From: Escallonia rubra
Taxonomy: Eukaryota; Streptophyta; Magnoliopsida; Escalloniales; Escalloniaceae
Length of the DNA: 64,000 bases
Direction: 5' to 3'
NCBI GenBank assembly: GCA_033065855.1
Contig: JAVXUO010001184.1
Coordinates: 310,001 to 374,000 of the forward strand
Shown: in pieces, positions 11,030-21,615 of the stretch
Position numbering within the stretch: the first letter of the stretch is position 1
Layout: every line of letters begins with the position of its first letter
Notes under the pieces: generated by a model
What the model was told of the DNA's origin: nothing
Database searches by the model: none
Seen by the model: only the letters and a program-made list of their open reading frames with translations
Translations under genes and position numbers: made by a program

Positions 11030-12540
11030 CTACTCCTCTGACAAGATGATAGGGGCAAATGGTTTGGGACCTTGCAATATTTGCTTTTTAGTTCCAGTTT
11101 CTAGTGGCCAAACCCAAGATGTGAATTCTTTGAAAATGCCTAAAGTGGGATATTGATGATATGCATTTGACCTATATATAAGGGGTGACTTAAGCATGGC
11201 TAAGGGGAAAGCGGGCCGACCTTTTTTGGGGTGAAGGGCCAAATTTCAAGCCTCAACCCCATCTTAAAAATTTGTTGGAATTGTTTTAAGAGTTTTTGTA
11301 ATTTTTTCGGCAAGGTCTCTGGTCCTAGTAGGGTTCTTATGATAGGAAGCCCTTCCCTTGACCTTTCTCCATTGACCTCCCATTTGGGGATCACCCTTAG
11401 AGGTTATCCTTTTTGGCCTCCTCATACATTAGAGATCATCCCTTGGCCTCCTAACGTTGGAGGTCACCTATGGCTTCCTCCCTTACCAGTCGCCCTTTGG
11501 CCTCTTTCCTTTGGGGTCCTTCGTTGCCTTTATCTCATTAGGGTCACCCTAAGCCAAAGGAAGGAGAAGCCTTAAGGACCTTCACCCATCTTTCCTACAC
11601 TTGTGCATTTTTAGTATTCTCTACCCTTTGGTCATCCTATGACACTCTTGTATGTCAGTACTCCTCCTTGGGTCAACGCACTAACACTAAATGAGATCTT
11701 TATACTTAGCTAATCCATGCCTCATAGGGTCTCCGTGTTCGATGTGATCGTCTTCACTCTACATGGCCCCGACAGTCTGTCCATCTACCACACCGAACAC
11801 GTACCTTTGCATCCGTGAGTCGTTCTACTTCTATAGACGTGCCACCAACATTCCATCGTACTACCTCGCCCTAAAAATAGTCCATATTTTCACCATATCA
11901 GGTGCACTTACAATTGGTCGTGGAACATACTTTAACATGTTGCTCTCAAATGTGATATATCCCTTTGGGTAGATAACTCTTCCCAGACACCACCTCAAGG
12001 AGCTCCAAGTGCTCCACTTGAAAAATGATCTTATGTGAATTAGGTGACTCCTTTGGGAGAACCCCCCCCCCCCCAACCCCCCGCCTGTTAAGTATGTGAG
12101 TCCTTCAGGATGTTACCTCCATACGCTCTGAGTGCTCTGGCACAAGGACTTCTCTCGGGATAGCCGAGTACCTAGGGACAATATCTCCACTAGGGAGCTC
12201 CACGTGCTCCCCCATGAAGACTCATCTTCTTCCTGGTAGGCGACTTGTTCAGAACACTACCTCAGCCCGTCAAGTAGGCGACTCCTCGTGGACACAACAT
12301 CATGCGTTGTGAATGCTCCAGAATGAAGATTCACTGTGGGATGAGCGACTCCAACACCTATCACCACCATGATCACCATGATCACCATGACCCATTACCA
12401 CCACCACGGTCAAATTCCACCATGTCACCACATAGCCATTATTTCACAAGTCTACAGTTAGATTCCTAACTTATACAGATTACGAATCTAAATGTAGATC
12501 TGCAAAATTATGGAGGCGACAATTTTGGCAAGAGTTGACG
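11030..12540 (-). mobile_element. Second LTR-like fragment, inverted relative to 2.5-4.5 kb
   Basis: Read on the minus strand, 12350-12080 repeats the alternating GAGATAKTGTCCC, GGAGTCGC and GGTARCATCC blocks seen on the plus strand at 3224-3640. The region 11570-11340 has a GGCC-rich short-repeat stretch analogous to that at 4195. It is more diverged than the first copy. No gag/pol frame is present. It contains a C run at about 12061-12074. Boundaries are approximate. Confidence 0.45.
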
Positions 12541-12778
12541 GGGGGAGGTGAGAGGCTATGGGAGGGGTGGTGGAGGAAAAGAAGCGGAAGGCGAAGGCGA
12601 GAGGGGCAGAGGGAGGGTTTCTTTTCCTGATTTACCCCTGTCCTTTTGCCATTTTGAATTGTTTTAGTGCCTTCCGTCCTAAAAACTGGACCGAAGGTTT
12701 CACAGAAAAAGGATTTTTTACTTCAATGACTTTTTTGGTACGGAAAAAAGAAAAAGGACTTGGGAGGTTAGAAGGCCA
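12541..12778. other. Short spacer between LTR-like fragment and MULE
   Basis: A purine-rich then mixed stretch. The 81-codon open frame here has no recognisable similarity and runs into the MULE end, so no gene is called. Confidence 0.4.
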
Positions 12779-12787
12779 TAAAAAGAA

Positions 12788-13929
12788 GGGTAAATTACAC
12801 TAAACACCCCTGAGGTTTTACGTAATTACACTCCACTACCGCTATCTTTAAAAATTACACTCAGCTCAAAAAGTAACTTTTTTTCTTACGGTGTTAATGG
12901 TGCAATGCAAAAAGACATGAATGCCCTCAGACTGTTTTCTTGCTTCTTATTCTCTCCCCCTGAGCCCCACGGCCGCAACAGCCCCTTGACCCTTGCCCTT
13001 CCTTCGGCATCTTACGCCGGCACCCTGCAGCGCCCCTTCCCCTGTCAGCACCCTGCAGTGCCCCTTCCCCCTTCAGCACCCTGCAGCGCCCCTTCCTTCG
13101 GCATCTTCTTCTCTCCCCTCGTCCCCCGTGGTCGCAACAGCCCCTTGCATCGTCGCCCTCCTGCTGCAACAGCGTCCCGCCTCACTTTCGGCTGACAGCA
13201 CCCCTCCCCTCGTCGGCGACGCCAACCCCCCTTCTTCATTCTTCTTCTCTCCCCTCGTCCTCCGCGGTCACAACAGCCCCTTGCCCCGTCGCCCCTCCTA
13301 CTGCAACAGCACCACGCCTCACTCTCTGTTGACAGCGCCCCTTCCCCATTGGCGACGCCGACCCCCTCTTCTTTTCTCCCCTCGTCCCGGCGGTCGCAAC
13401 AACCCCGTCGCCCTTCCTGCAGCATCTTAAACCGACGCCTCACTCTCCGCTGACAGTTCCCCTCCCCCCGTCGGCGACGTCGACCCCCTTTTCCTTCCTC
13501 CTTCTTCTCTCCCCCCGCAGCCGCAATAGCTCTTTGCCCCTCCTTCTGCATCCCACGCCGGCAGCGTCCCTCCCCCCGTCGGCGCCCCCCTCCCCCCTTC
13601 CTTCCTCTTATCGCAGCTGCAACAGCGCCACGCCGCTGCCCACCAAACCCATTAGCTTTTAGATTCAACCCTAATTTTCCTTTTTTAATTGTTCTGACCA
13701 AAATGCCCTCCTTGTTTGAGTACATGACAAAGGAGGGGTATTTTGTGTATGAAAATTGCATAAAGTGATGTGTCAGAGAATTTTTTCACGGAGTTGGGCC
13801 TTCCGTTAAATGTGTGTAGTTGTGTGTAATGCGGGTACAAACCTCAGGGGGACGAAGTGTAATTTTTAAAGATAGCGGTAGTGGATTGTAATTACGTAAA
13901 ACCTCAGGGGTGTTTAGTGTAATTTACCC
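12788..13929 (-). mobile_element. Non-autonomous MULE, relative of the 14475-20554 element
   Basis: 1142 bp, starting GGGTAAATTACACTAAACAC and ending in its reverse complement, with a perfect 9-bp target duplication TAAAAAGAA (12779-12787 and 13930-13938). Its left ~150 bp match the right end of the 6.1-kb MULE, including TTACGGTGTTAA and CAAAAAGACATGAAT. Its right ~220 bp match that element's left end. It is therefore a deletion or replacement derivative of the same family, inserted in the opposite orientation. The middle is a GC-rich repeat with no credible protein. Confidence 0.92.
12945..13640. repeat. GC-rich ~130-bp tandem repeats inside the small MULE
   Basis: The block TTCTCTCCCC followed by a CGCAACAGCCCCTTG-like stretch recurs at about 12949, 13108, 13243, 13373 and 13505. 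The rest of the unit reads GACAGCACCCCTCC then GTCGGCGACGCC. This filler is absent from the autonomous relative. Open frames on both strands (up to 238 codons on the minus strand) are Arg/Gly- or Pro/Ser-rich repeat translations. Confidence 0.8.
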
Positions 13930-13938
13930 TAAAAAGAA

Positions 13939-14465
13939 TTACTCCATGTTTCTAACTAATATGAAAATCAGCGGTTGAGATCTGATCTGACTTTCATCCC
14001 CATCCAATATTCACTGCACAGCAAGAATCTTGCATAAAGTCAAAAGGAAGCCACATGTTACAATCGGCAAGTCCACTTCACATGTGGGGAGGAACTGCCA
14101 TGTCATTTTGTCTACACTGTATTATTCTTCTTCACATTGATTGTTCAGCTATGAAATCCTTATGCAATGTGGCATTTTGTTCATTTTATATACTCTAACA
14201 AGGGTATTTTCAAAGGATTTATGCTTTTTCATGATAATATTTCAAGTGCAAAGTTGTGGGTGCTACTTTTACTAGTTATCTTTTAATTACAATTTATAGT
14301 CAATATTTTAAAAAGGAATAAACAAAAAAATAAAATAAAGCTACGATTTCACAACACCGAATGTTGCTTTATGTCAAGGGATGTTCCCGTACATGTACAT
14401 GGCAAAAGAACCATGGTCTTTCCCTGTATATGCCATTAAACTTGCTTATATTATCAATATGCCTT
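13939..14465. other. Gene-free spacer between the two MULEs
   Basis: AT-rich sequence with no coding signal or clear repeat. It is the host DNA separating two insertions of the same MULE family. Confidence 0.6.
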
Positions 14466-14828
14466 TTTGTTTAAGGGTAAATTACATTAAAACCCCCTGA
14501 GGTTTTACATAATTACACTCAACTACCGCTATTTTTAAAAATTACACTCCGCCCCCTGAGGTTTGTACCCGCGTTACACACAACTACACAGATTTAACGG
14601 GCCATCCAACTCCGTGAGGAGATTCCCTGACACACTCTTTTATGCAATTTTCATACCCAAAATACCCTCCATTTGTCCTTTACCCCCTTGTGTGATCTTC
14701 TTGTAATGTGGGTTTTTACATAATTTCAGCCAACCCAACTCCACAGCAGCTTCTTCCCTTCCTCCACCTTCTGCTCATGCCCTTTTATCCCTAAAGTAAA
14801 ATCAGACCCATCAATTTAAGGGGTAACA

Positions 14829-15251
14829 ATGTCTTGGTCAGAAAGTAATGAAGAGTGGTTGGATCTAAGGTTTAGGTACAAGAATTGTTGGTGTAGAAAG
14901 AGGGCAAACTTGAGGATTGTTGAATCTGATGAGAAGCCAAGTAAAGGTAAGTTGTTCTTCTCTTGTGCAAGTGGTGGATGTAAAATGTTCACTTGGTGCA
15001 CACCTGATAGAGCAACAATGAAGCCAAGTGGAAGGTTAATGAAATGTTCATCTGAGTTTTCTGAAGAGATTCAAAGGCCCGAGATCAATGAAGAGGCAAA
15101 GATGCACTCTTTTGATGGAAATGGAGTTGTAACCGGTCAAAAATTACAGTTGATTGAAGCTAATCAGGCAATGCTGAAGTTGTTGGTTATTTCTTCTCTA
15201 ATTTCCTCATGGATGTGTATTATGGTGATGTTTTTTGTTGTCCGCAAATGA
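14829..15251 (+). CDS. GRF-type zinc-finger protein with C-terminal membrane segment (MULE second gene)
   Basis: 140 codons, opening 354 bp inside the MULE's left end. Residues 20-57 form a GRF-type zinc finger: CWC (C20, C22), then FFSC (C46), GC (C51) and the trailing FTW aromatic pair. GRF fingers bind nucleic acid in other proteins. Residues ~114-138 are strongly hydrophobic (a run around LLVISSLISSWMCIMVMFFVV) and end in RK, so the product looks tail-anchored. Similar small GRF proteins of the At4g04775-like type are widely annotated in plants; that link is from memory. It sits in the place of mudrB of maize MuDR, convergent with the transposase, but shows no resemblance to MURB. Its role is unknown. 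The frame is intact, with no intron needed. Confidence 0.8.
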   Translation: MSWSESNEEWLDLRFRYKNCWCRKRANLRIVESDEKPSKGKLFFSCASGGCKMFTWCTPDRATMKPSGRLMKCSSEFSEEIQRPEINEEAKMHSFDGNGVVTGQKLQLIEANQAMLKLLVISSLISSWMCIMVMFFVVRK

Positions 15252-15589
15252 GGAAGTTGGGTGTGTGTTTATGTACTGCAAGTAATGTGGGCTTCATTTT
15301 CCTTTCCAGAGCTCTTTTGTAATATTTTGTAATGACTTTGTATGAAGAAGGTGAATGAATGTGATGTTCTAGGGTTTTCTCTGTATGGCCTTCTCTGATC
15401 TTTTTCGTAATGGGAGCTCAGTGTAATTAATGCAAACCTCATGGGAGTTCTGTGTAATTTGAAAAGTAACTATTTTTGCGCATGACATGCTGTGGATGAA
15501 TATGATGCATGAATTGTTGAATTGGAGTGACCTTTCTGAAAAATAGCAAATCAGGACATGATCAACATATTGCAACTAGTGAACAAACA

Positions 15590-16015
15590 AACTGCTGAAT
15601 TGTTGCTGTATCAGGGTATCACCAAATCATGTGAACAAACAAACTGCTGAATTGTTGAATTGGAGTGACCCTGCTCAAAACTAGTGAACAAACAAACTGC
15701 TGAATCATGCCAGGGTATCACCAACATATTGCAACCAACTCCATAAACAAAATGCACCACCACATCAGTATGCACCAACACAGTGCAACCCACTGCTGTA
15801 TTGCAACACACTGCTACATAAACTAAATGCAACAGACCAAATGAAGACAACCAAGTGCAGTCACAAGGTATTCACAATTTCTTCATTCAGCTGTATTGCA
15901 ACCAACTCCATAAACAAAATGCACCACCACAGCAGTATGCACCAACACAGTGCAACCCACTGATGCATAAACTAAATGCAACAGACCAAATGAAGACAAC
16001 CAAGTGCAACAAATC
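15590..16015. repeat. Internal repeats in the MULE (AACAAACAAACTGCTGAAT and a ~70-bp unit)
   Basis: AACAAACAAACTGCTGAAT occurs at about 15583, 15634 and 15685. A ~70-bp unit beginning GCAACCAACTCCATAAACAA occurs at about 15731 and 15898. The block lies in the non-coding gap between the two convergent genes, downstream of both, where transcription terminators would lie. Confidence 0.8.
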
Positions 16016-16304
16016 AAATACACAAACATATTGCACCAAACTACAGTGTGCACACAAACTAATTGGTAAATTACAAAAAGCACTGAGATTTAATACAACC
16101 ATGGTTTCATTATCCAAAAATAGACAGTTTACATCATCCCCAAGATCTAAGCTTACATAATCCAAACTTGTGCATGTGTTGACTGTAACCTAAACTTTAC
16201 AAAGTGTACACATTGTCTGTCACATATTTGAGACCTAAAGCTAACATATTCCTTGGACTTCAACTTCAAAAACTTGTATGCAGTCACAAGGTATTCACAA
16301 TTTC

Positions 16305-16485
16305 TTCATTCAGCTTCGCAAAATAATCTTCACAATATCTTCAGTTAGCTTCACAAAATAATCTTCAATCTATCTTCAACTAGCTTCACAAAATAATCAT
16401 CATTCACAGCTTCACAAAATAATCTTCAATCTGTCTTCAACTAGCTTCACAAAAGAATCTTCATTCACAGCTTCACAAAAGTCAT
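16305..16485. repeat. Short tandem repeats (AGCTTCACAAAATAATCTTC)
   Basis: About six imperfect ~20-40-bp copies of a unit around CTTCACAAAATAATCTTCA, directly beyond the 3' end of the transposase gene. Confidence 0.8.
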
Positions 16486-16522
16486 TTCATATCTACAAAT
16501 ACCCTTACCCTTCTCTGCAGCT

Positions 16523-19201
16523 TCAAGGCTGTGACTCCTGGGTTTGAGCCACCACCTCAGGTCCTCCCTGTTAAAAAAAAACAGATTGGGAAAACTTGAG
16601 GAAAAAAACAATAAGTTAAAGTCTGAAAAACAAGTAAAAGAAATCAGTGGTTACCTGCTCATTCATGCTAACTTGGCTGCACCCAATCTGACTGCACCCA
16701 GCTTCACTGCCTCTGCCTTGACTGCCCCTACCTTGACTGCCCCTACCTTGACTGCCCCTACCTTGCCTCCCCCCCCTCACTGGTCTTGCAACATTGGCAT
16801 TTCTATTGCTTCCCACTGGTGCCCGTTGGCAGGTCCTTTTATTATGCCCAAATTGCTTACAATTTCCACACTTCAGAGTGCATGACCTTTTTCCTTCCCT
16901 AGCAGGTTCATCTGCTGCCCTCTTCCTTTCCTTTCTTGGTCTTCCAGGCAACCTCCTAAAAGGGGGAGGTTGCAAAGGATCCCCTGGAGCTGGCCCCCAG
17001 TGGGTCTCATCATGCAGTGGGTGCATAACATGACCATAAGCTTTCAAATAAGTATCCCTGCTGTAGCACCTATCCACAAACTCAACCACATTCAATCTCC
17101 TGGTGTTGATGCATGCTGCTGCATGCTTGCAAGGTATGCCTGTAAGATCCCAAACCCTACAACAACAACTTCTCCTCACTAAGTTCACAACATGCACCTT
17201 CCCAAGGTCAGATACCTCAAACTCTGTACCCCCAGAACCCATGACTATTTTACAGCACCTAGATTCAGCAACTGCCAGTTTGCATTTTTTCATTATCCTT
17301 GGAGTTACTACTTCTTCCCAAGAAGCAGCCTTTTCAAACCTTTCATGTACCTTTACCATCAGCCTAGTTCTAATGTGATCAATCATGGATAGCACAGGTT
17401 TTCCCCTCAATTTCCCTAGCCAGTTGTTGAAGGACTCCACCACATTACTGGTTACCTGGTCATTCTTAACAGCAGGGTCAAATGTATACCTAGCCCAGCT
17501 CTCTACTTTATGACCTTTTAACCACTCAGCTGCTTCTGGTGACAAGTCTTCCATCTGTCTCATAGCTAGCTTAAAGTCATCCACATTGTATGCCTTGGCA
17601 GCAGACCAAAAATAGCTTTTAAGCTTCATGCCAGTGTATCTAGACCTAAAATTGCAAAAAATATGCCTACAACACCTTCTATGAGTTGCATGTGGTATAA
17701 TGTCTGCTAGGGCAATCTCAATACCCTTTTGTCCATCAGACATGATCACCCATGGCTTTGGATCAGGACCATCACCTATGATGGTATAAAGGTGATGTAG
17801 GAAAAACCTCCAACTCTGTGTGTTCTCACTCTCAACAACAGCAAATCCCATAGGGAATAACCCATTGTTCCCATCTAAGCCCACAGCAGACAATAATACA
17901 CCTCCATAAGGCCCTTTAAGATGGCATCCATCAACTGCAAGAAATGGCCTACAACCATCCTTAAAGCCATTTTGCACAGCTGCAAATGAAAAGAACAGCC
18001 TATGGAAGTGAGGCAAATCCAGGTTAGGTTGAACTCTTTGAGTTTCAAGCTTGAACAAGCTCCCAGGGTTAGTCTTCATCACCTCATGCCCATACATCCA
18101 CAGCTTCTTATATGACTCAGCATGAGACCCCTCAATCTTTTCTAGTGCCTTCTTTTTTGCCCTGTACAACTGCATTCTATGGGCCTCTACACCATAGTTT
18201 TCTAGCAAAAGCTCTTGCAGCCCATTTATGGTAATATCAGGATTTCCCCTAATGTGCCCAAGCAGCTTCTGTGCAATCCAAGTGGAATTGGCCTCCTTGT
18301 TAGAAATGCCCATTACACAAGAATGTTCAGGACCTAAGCTCTTGATTTTGTAAGTTTTCCCATCAGGAATAGGTGATGCAAATATCCTCCAACTACATCC
18401 AGGATTGCCACAGTGGGCAGCAACCCTGTTCTTTTCATTCCTATCTCTGACAAGCTTAAACCCAGCCTGAATACAATAATCCCTCAGAGTATTCCTAAAA
18501 TGATTGACATCTTCAAACAACAAACCCTTGTACAGTTCAATAGGTTCACCTGGCCTATGTTCAAATAGCTCTCCCCTCATATATTTGTCTACATTTACTG
18601 CTTCAACATCCAAGTTATCATCACTCTTGTACATAGGATTTTCATCTTCATCATCACAGTTGGACAACTCATGTTCACTTAATTGATCATCTTCTGTCAC
18701 AGGCTCTTCATCACTTGCCTCTTCATCAGTCTCACTTAATTCTTCCCTTAATTCCCAATCATTATCCTCAGAATCAGAATCATCACTAGTGTGGTGCAAC
18801 TCCTCATCACTGCCATCTTCACTCTCACTCTCAGGTGCCCTACTAGTCCCAGGTCTACTGTCATTTCTAGCTGCCTCTACATTTGGTTCTGGATAACTAA
18901 CTACTGTAGGTTCTACCCCAACAGTTTCTAAGAACACATGAATCTCCTCTGAATTCTCATACAGCACAAACATGTCAAGTAAGGACCTATCAGATGTTAT
19001 TTCTTCCCTGACATGAGTTCCAGGCAAAGTATAGTATAGGGCAATAACTATACCTAAACTAGAGGGGAGGTCTTTCAACATAAGATCATTTACATCGGTA
19101 AGCAGATCCATATAGCTGTATCTGTCAGGATCCACATCAACTATGCTATCAACAATGTTACAGTAGTGGACCCTCAGTTCATACATCCTTTCAGTGCCCA
19201 T
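16523..19201 (-). CDS. MULE transposase (MuDR/FAR1-type DDE transposase with SWIM and CCHC fingers)
   Basis: Exon 1 is 19201-16655, intron 16654-16568 (GT...AG), exon 2 16567-16523, giving 863 residues. The start is the first ATG of the frame; a TTG lies four codons upstream, preceded by a possible splice acceptor. Using numbering from that TTG, the order is: a PB1-like N-terminus (1-100), an acidic Ser/Asp/Glu stretch (126-207), a MuDR zinc-ribbon-like DNA-binding region (231-300; CGNPGCSW, GPEHSC), the catalytic DDE core (D428 in FLAVDGCHLKG, D493 in VIMSDGQKG, E593 in VVESFNN), a SWIM finger (C683, C685, C695, H697) and a CCHC knuckle (C782, C785, H790, C795). A GRGSQ repeat tail follows. 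Without splicing, the frame would end in a hydrophobic VTTDFFYLFFRL tail translated from the intron. No stop or shift breaks the catalytic region. It should cut and rejoin this element's ends. Confidence 0.95.
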
Positions 19202-19221
19202 TCTGTAGTACAAGGAAAAAT

Positions 19222-19945
19222 AATTAGGGGGTTAAATTAGGGCTACAATTAGGGCATTCAATTTAGGGTTCATCAGCTGGGGTTAAGTGAATTAGGATAT
19301 TCAATTAGGGTTCAATTTGTTCAATTAGAGTTCAATGGGTTCAATTAGGGTTCAATTTGTTCAATTAGAGTTCAATGGGTTCAATTAGGGTCCAATTTGT
19401 TCAATTAGGGTTCAATTAGGGTCCAATTTGTTCAATTAGGGTTCAATTAGGGTCCAATTTGTTCAATTAGGGTTCAATTAGGGTCTAATTTGTTCAATTA
19501 GGGTTCAATTAGAGTTCAATTGGTTCAATTAGGTTTCTATTTGTTCAATTAGGGTCCAATTAGGGTTCAATTAGAGTTCAATTGGTTCAATTAGGGTCAT
19601 TTTGTTAAATTAAGGTTCATTTAGGGTTCAATTGGTTCAATTAGGGTTCAATTGGTTACATTACGGTTCAATTATGGTTCAATTAGGGTTCAATTAGGGT
19701 TCAATTTGTTCAATTACGGTCCAATTAGGGTTCAATTGGTTCAGTTAGGGTTCAATTGGTTACATTACAGTTCAATTATGGTTCAATTAGAGTTCAATTG
19801 GTTCACTTACGATCCAATTAGGGTTCAATTGGTTACATTCCGGTTCAATTAGGGTTCAATTGGTTACATTACGGTACAATTATGGTTCAATTAGAGTTCA
19901 TTTGGTTCAATTACGGTCCAATTAGGGTTCAAAATGTGTCTACGT
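19222..19945. repeat. TTCAATTAGGG minisatellite upstream of the transposase
   Basis: About 0.7 kb of TTCAATTAGGG alternating with TTCAATTTG, TTCAATTGG and GGTTACATTACGG blocks, in ~20-30-bp higher-order units. It starts about 20 bp upstream of the transposase ATG (minus strand) and fills most of its 5' region. TTAGGG recurs, but the array is neither the plant telomere repeat nor uniform. It could be the transposase leader or promoter region, or subterminal binding sites. Confidence 0.9.
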
Positions 19946-20094
19946 GAATTAGGGCCTAAATCAGGGTCCAATTACAGGTTACATTATGCTATCAACTACG
20001 GAAATCATGCAAAAGAAGAAAGATCAGAAATGGGAAATAACGAGAAAAACGTGAAAGACATGAAGGAGTTAGGAAAACATACCTACCTTCAAGC

Positions 20095-20230
20095 AGATTC
20101 ACCGGAAGTGGTTGTCGTCCCGCAGCACAGGTACACCGAAAATGTTGCGTCGTCCCGCAGCACAGGTTCACCGGAAGTGGTTGCGTCGTCCCGTAGCACA
20201 GGTACACCGAAATTGGTTGCCTCGTCTTTT
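20095..20230. repeat. ~36-48-bp tandem repeats near the MULE right end
   Basis: Four copies of a unit with GTCGTCCCGYAGCACAGGT and ACACCGAAA or TCACCGGAAGTGG. It is subterminal and could serve as transposase contact sites; the non-autonomous relative lacks it. Confidence 0.75.
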
Positions 20231-20563
20231 TTATGAGATTAGGGTTGTGAAATGTTTGGCTCTGATTTATTTCTAGGCTTCCCTTCCCCCGATCGCACAG
20301 TGACCCCCTACCCACCTCCTTCTCTGCCAACTGTTTTTCCTCCTTCCCGAGAACAAGTTTCCCTCCAATTCCCAAGAACAGGTTTTCCCTCCAAAATCTC
20401 AAGAAAACCGTAGGAGGGTATTCATGTCTTTTTGCATTCCAACGTTAACACCGTAAGAGAAAAAGTTTTTTTTTGAGCGGAGTGTAATTTTTAAAGATAG
20501 CGGTAGTTGAGTGTAATTATGTAAAACCTCAGGGGGTTTTAGTGTAATTTACCCTTTGTTTAA

Positions 20564-21460
20564 ACATTAAAGTAAAAAAGTAATCCTAATGTATATTTTG
20601 GGAAAACTGGTAAATTCACTTTAAATTTGAACTCTTCACTCCACTTTCATCACTAAAGGTTGAAGTTGCGTTACTAATAAGAAGTGCCACTTAAAGTCAT
20701 TGGAGTTTGAGAAAGTTTAAATTTTGAGTGGAATTATCAATATCTTATCCTTTGTTGCTTTAGTTTCAATTCAAAATTAAAGAAAATTCTAATAATTATT
20801 CATATTTTGTATATTCCAAAGTAATATTAAAAAAAAGGGTAAACAAATCCAAAGTTTGACTAGTACTTTTCCTCTCTGCTCGATTTATGAAAATGATAGG
20901 TAGACAGTGACTAGCAAGTGCTGAAAAATAAGAAATTTGCGAGACTAGAATCTATAGTGTACGTACAAAATTTTTAACTTGATATAAATGTGATACTAGT
21001 ATGCATGCGCATAGATCTACAATCTTTTTGCGCATACTATGAAATTAAAAAATTATTCAAGTTTATTAAATGTTGCTCATTACACCAACACGGTTATATT
21101 TAAATTTATTTATTATACTAATAAGTACAATCATCATATACAACTTTTGGCCTCCCTCAGCGTAACGTCTTTCACGGCTTAAGGTAGTTTTCTAAACTCT
21201 TACTTACAAGTTACAACTAAAACGTGTACTGAGAAAATATTGATTTTTTAGTGACAAATTACGTGATAAGGGTATAAAGAGATAACAGTATTAACTCCAA
21301 AAATGGACAATTACCACTGCTCAAGAAAGTCTTTCTGAAATGTGAACCAAGACAAACCCAGAGGAAAGTTCCATACAGTTGTTTGACACTCTGGTCTTCA
21401 TTTTCTCAAAGTTCTCACTCAGTCTACCTTCCCGGTCCACCTTACCATTTAGTCAAAGTT
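20564..21460. other. Gene-free AT-rich stretch, probably the upstream region of the PMP22-like gene
   Basis: No coding signal. The last part (from about 21360) becomes CT-rich, as in plant 5' leaders. A precise TATA box could not be chosen. Confidence 0.5.

Positions 21461-21463
<3 letters not shown>

Positions 21464-21491
<28 letters not shown>
21464..21491. repeat. (CT)n microsatellite in the probable 5' leader
   Basis: An uninterrupted CT run ending about 125 bp upstream of the PMP22-like ATG; such tracts are common in plant 5' UTRs. Confidence 0.85.
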
Positions 21492-21493
<2 letters not shown>

Positions 21494-21615
21494 AGAAGAC
21501 TTCATGTCTCTCCAGTTGTACTTGAATTGAATGTTGCTCAACAATTCGGCCTCAGCTTAAAGTAGCAGAGAGATACAGATAGAGAGACTAAGAGGGAACT
21601 AAGACTTGTGCCACC

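Larger units (their letters stand above)
14475..20554. mobile_element. Apparently autonomous 6.1-kb Mutator-like element
   Basis: A 6080-bp element bounded by inverted repeats starting GGGTAAATTACA, near-identical for about 75 bp and then different. It has a perfect 9-bp target duplication TTTGTTTAA (14466-14474 and 20555-20563), the diagnostic Mutator length. It holds two convergent genes: a small GRF-zinc-finger protein from the left end (14829-15251) and a spliced MULE transposase from the right end (19201-16523). Repeat-rich non-coding blocks lie between them and at the right end. The perfect duplication and open transposase argue for recent insertion. Confidence 0.95.

Noticed and set aside
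13045..13761. 238-codon minus-strand open frame
   Set aside because: An Arg/Gly-rich translation of the GC-rich tandem repeats inside the small MULE; no domain and no conserved start.
19222..19945. Telomere or CRISPR-like array
   Set aside because: The unit is TTCAATTAGGG-type, not TTTAGGG, has no unique spacers and lies inside a transposon; it is a plant minisatellite.
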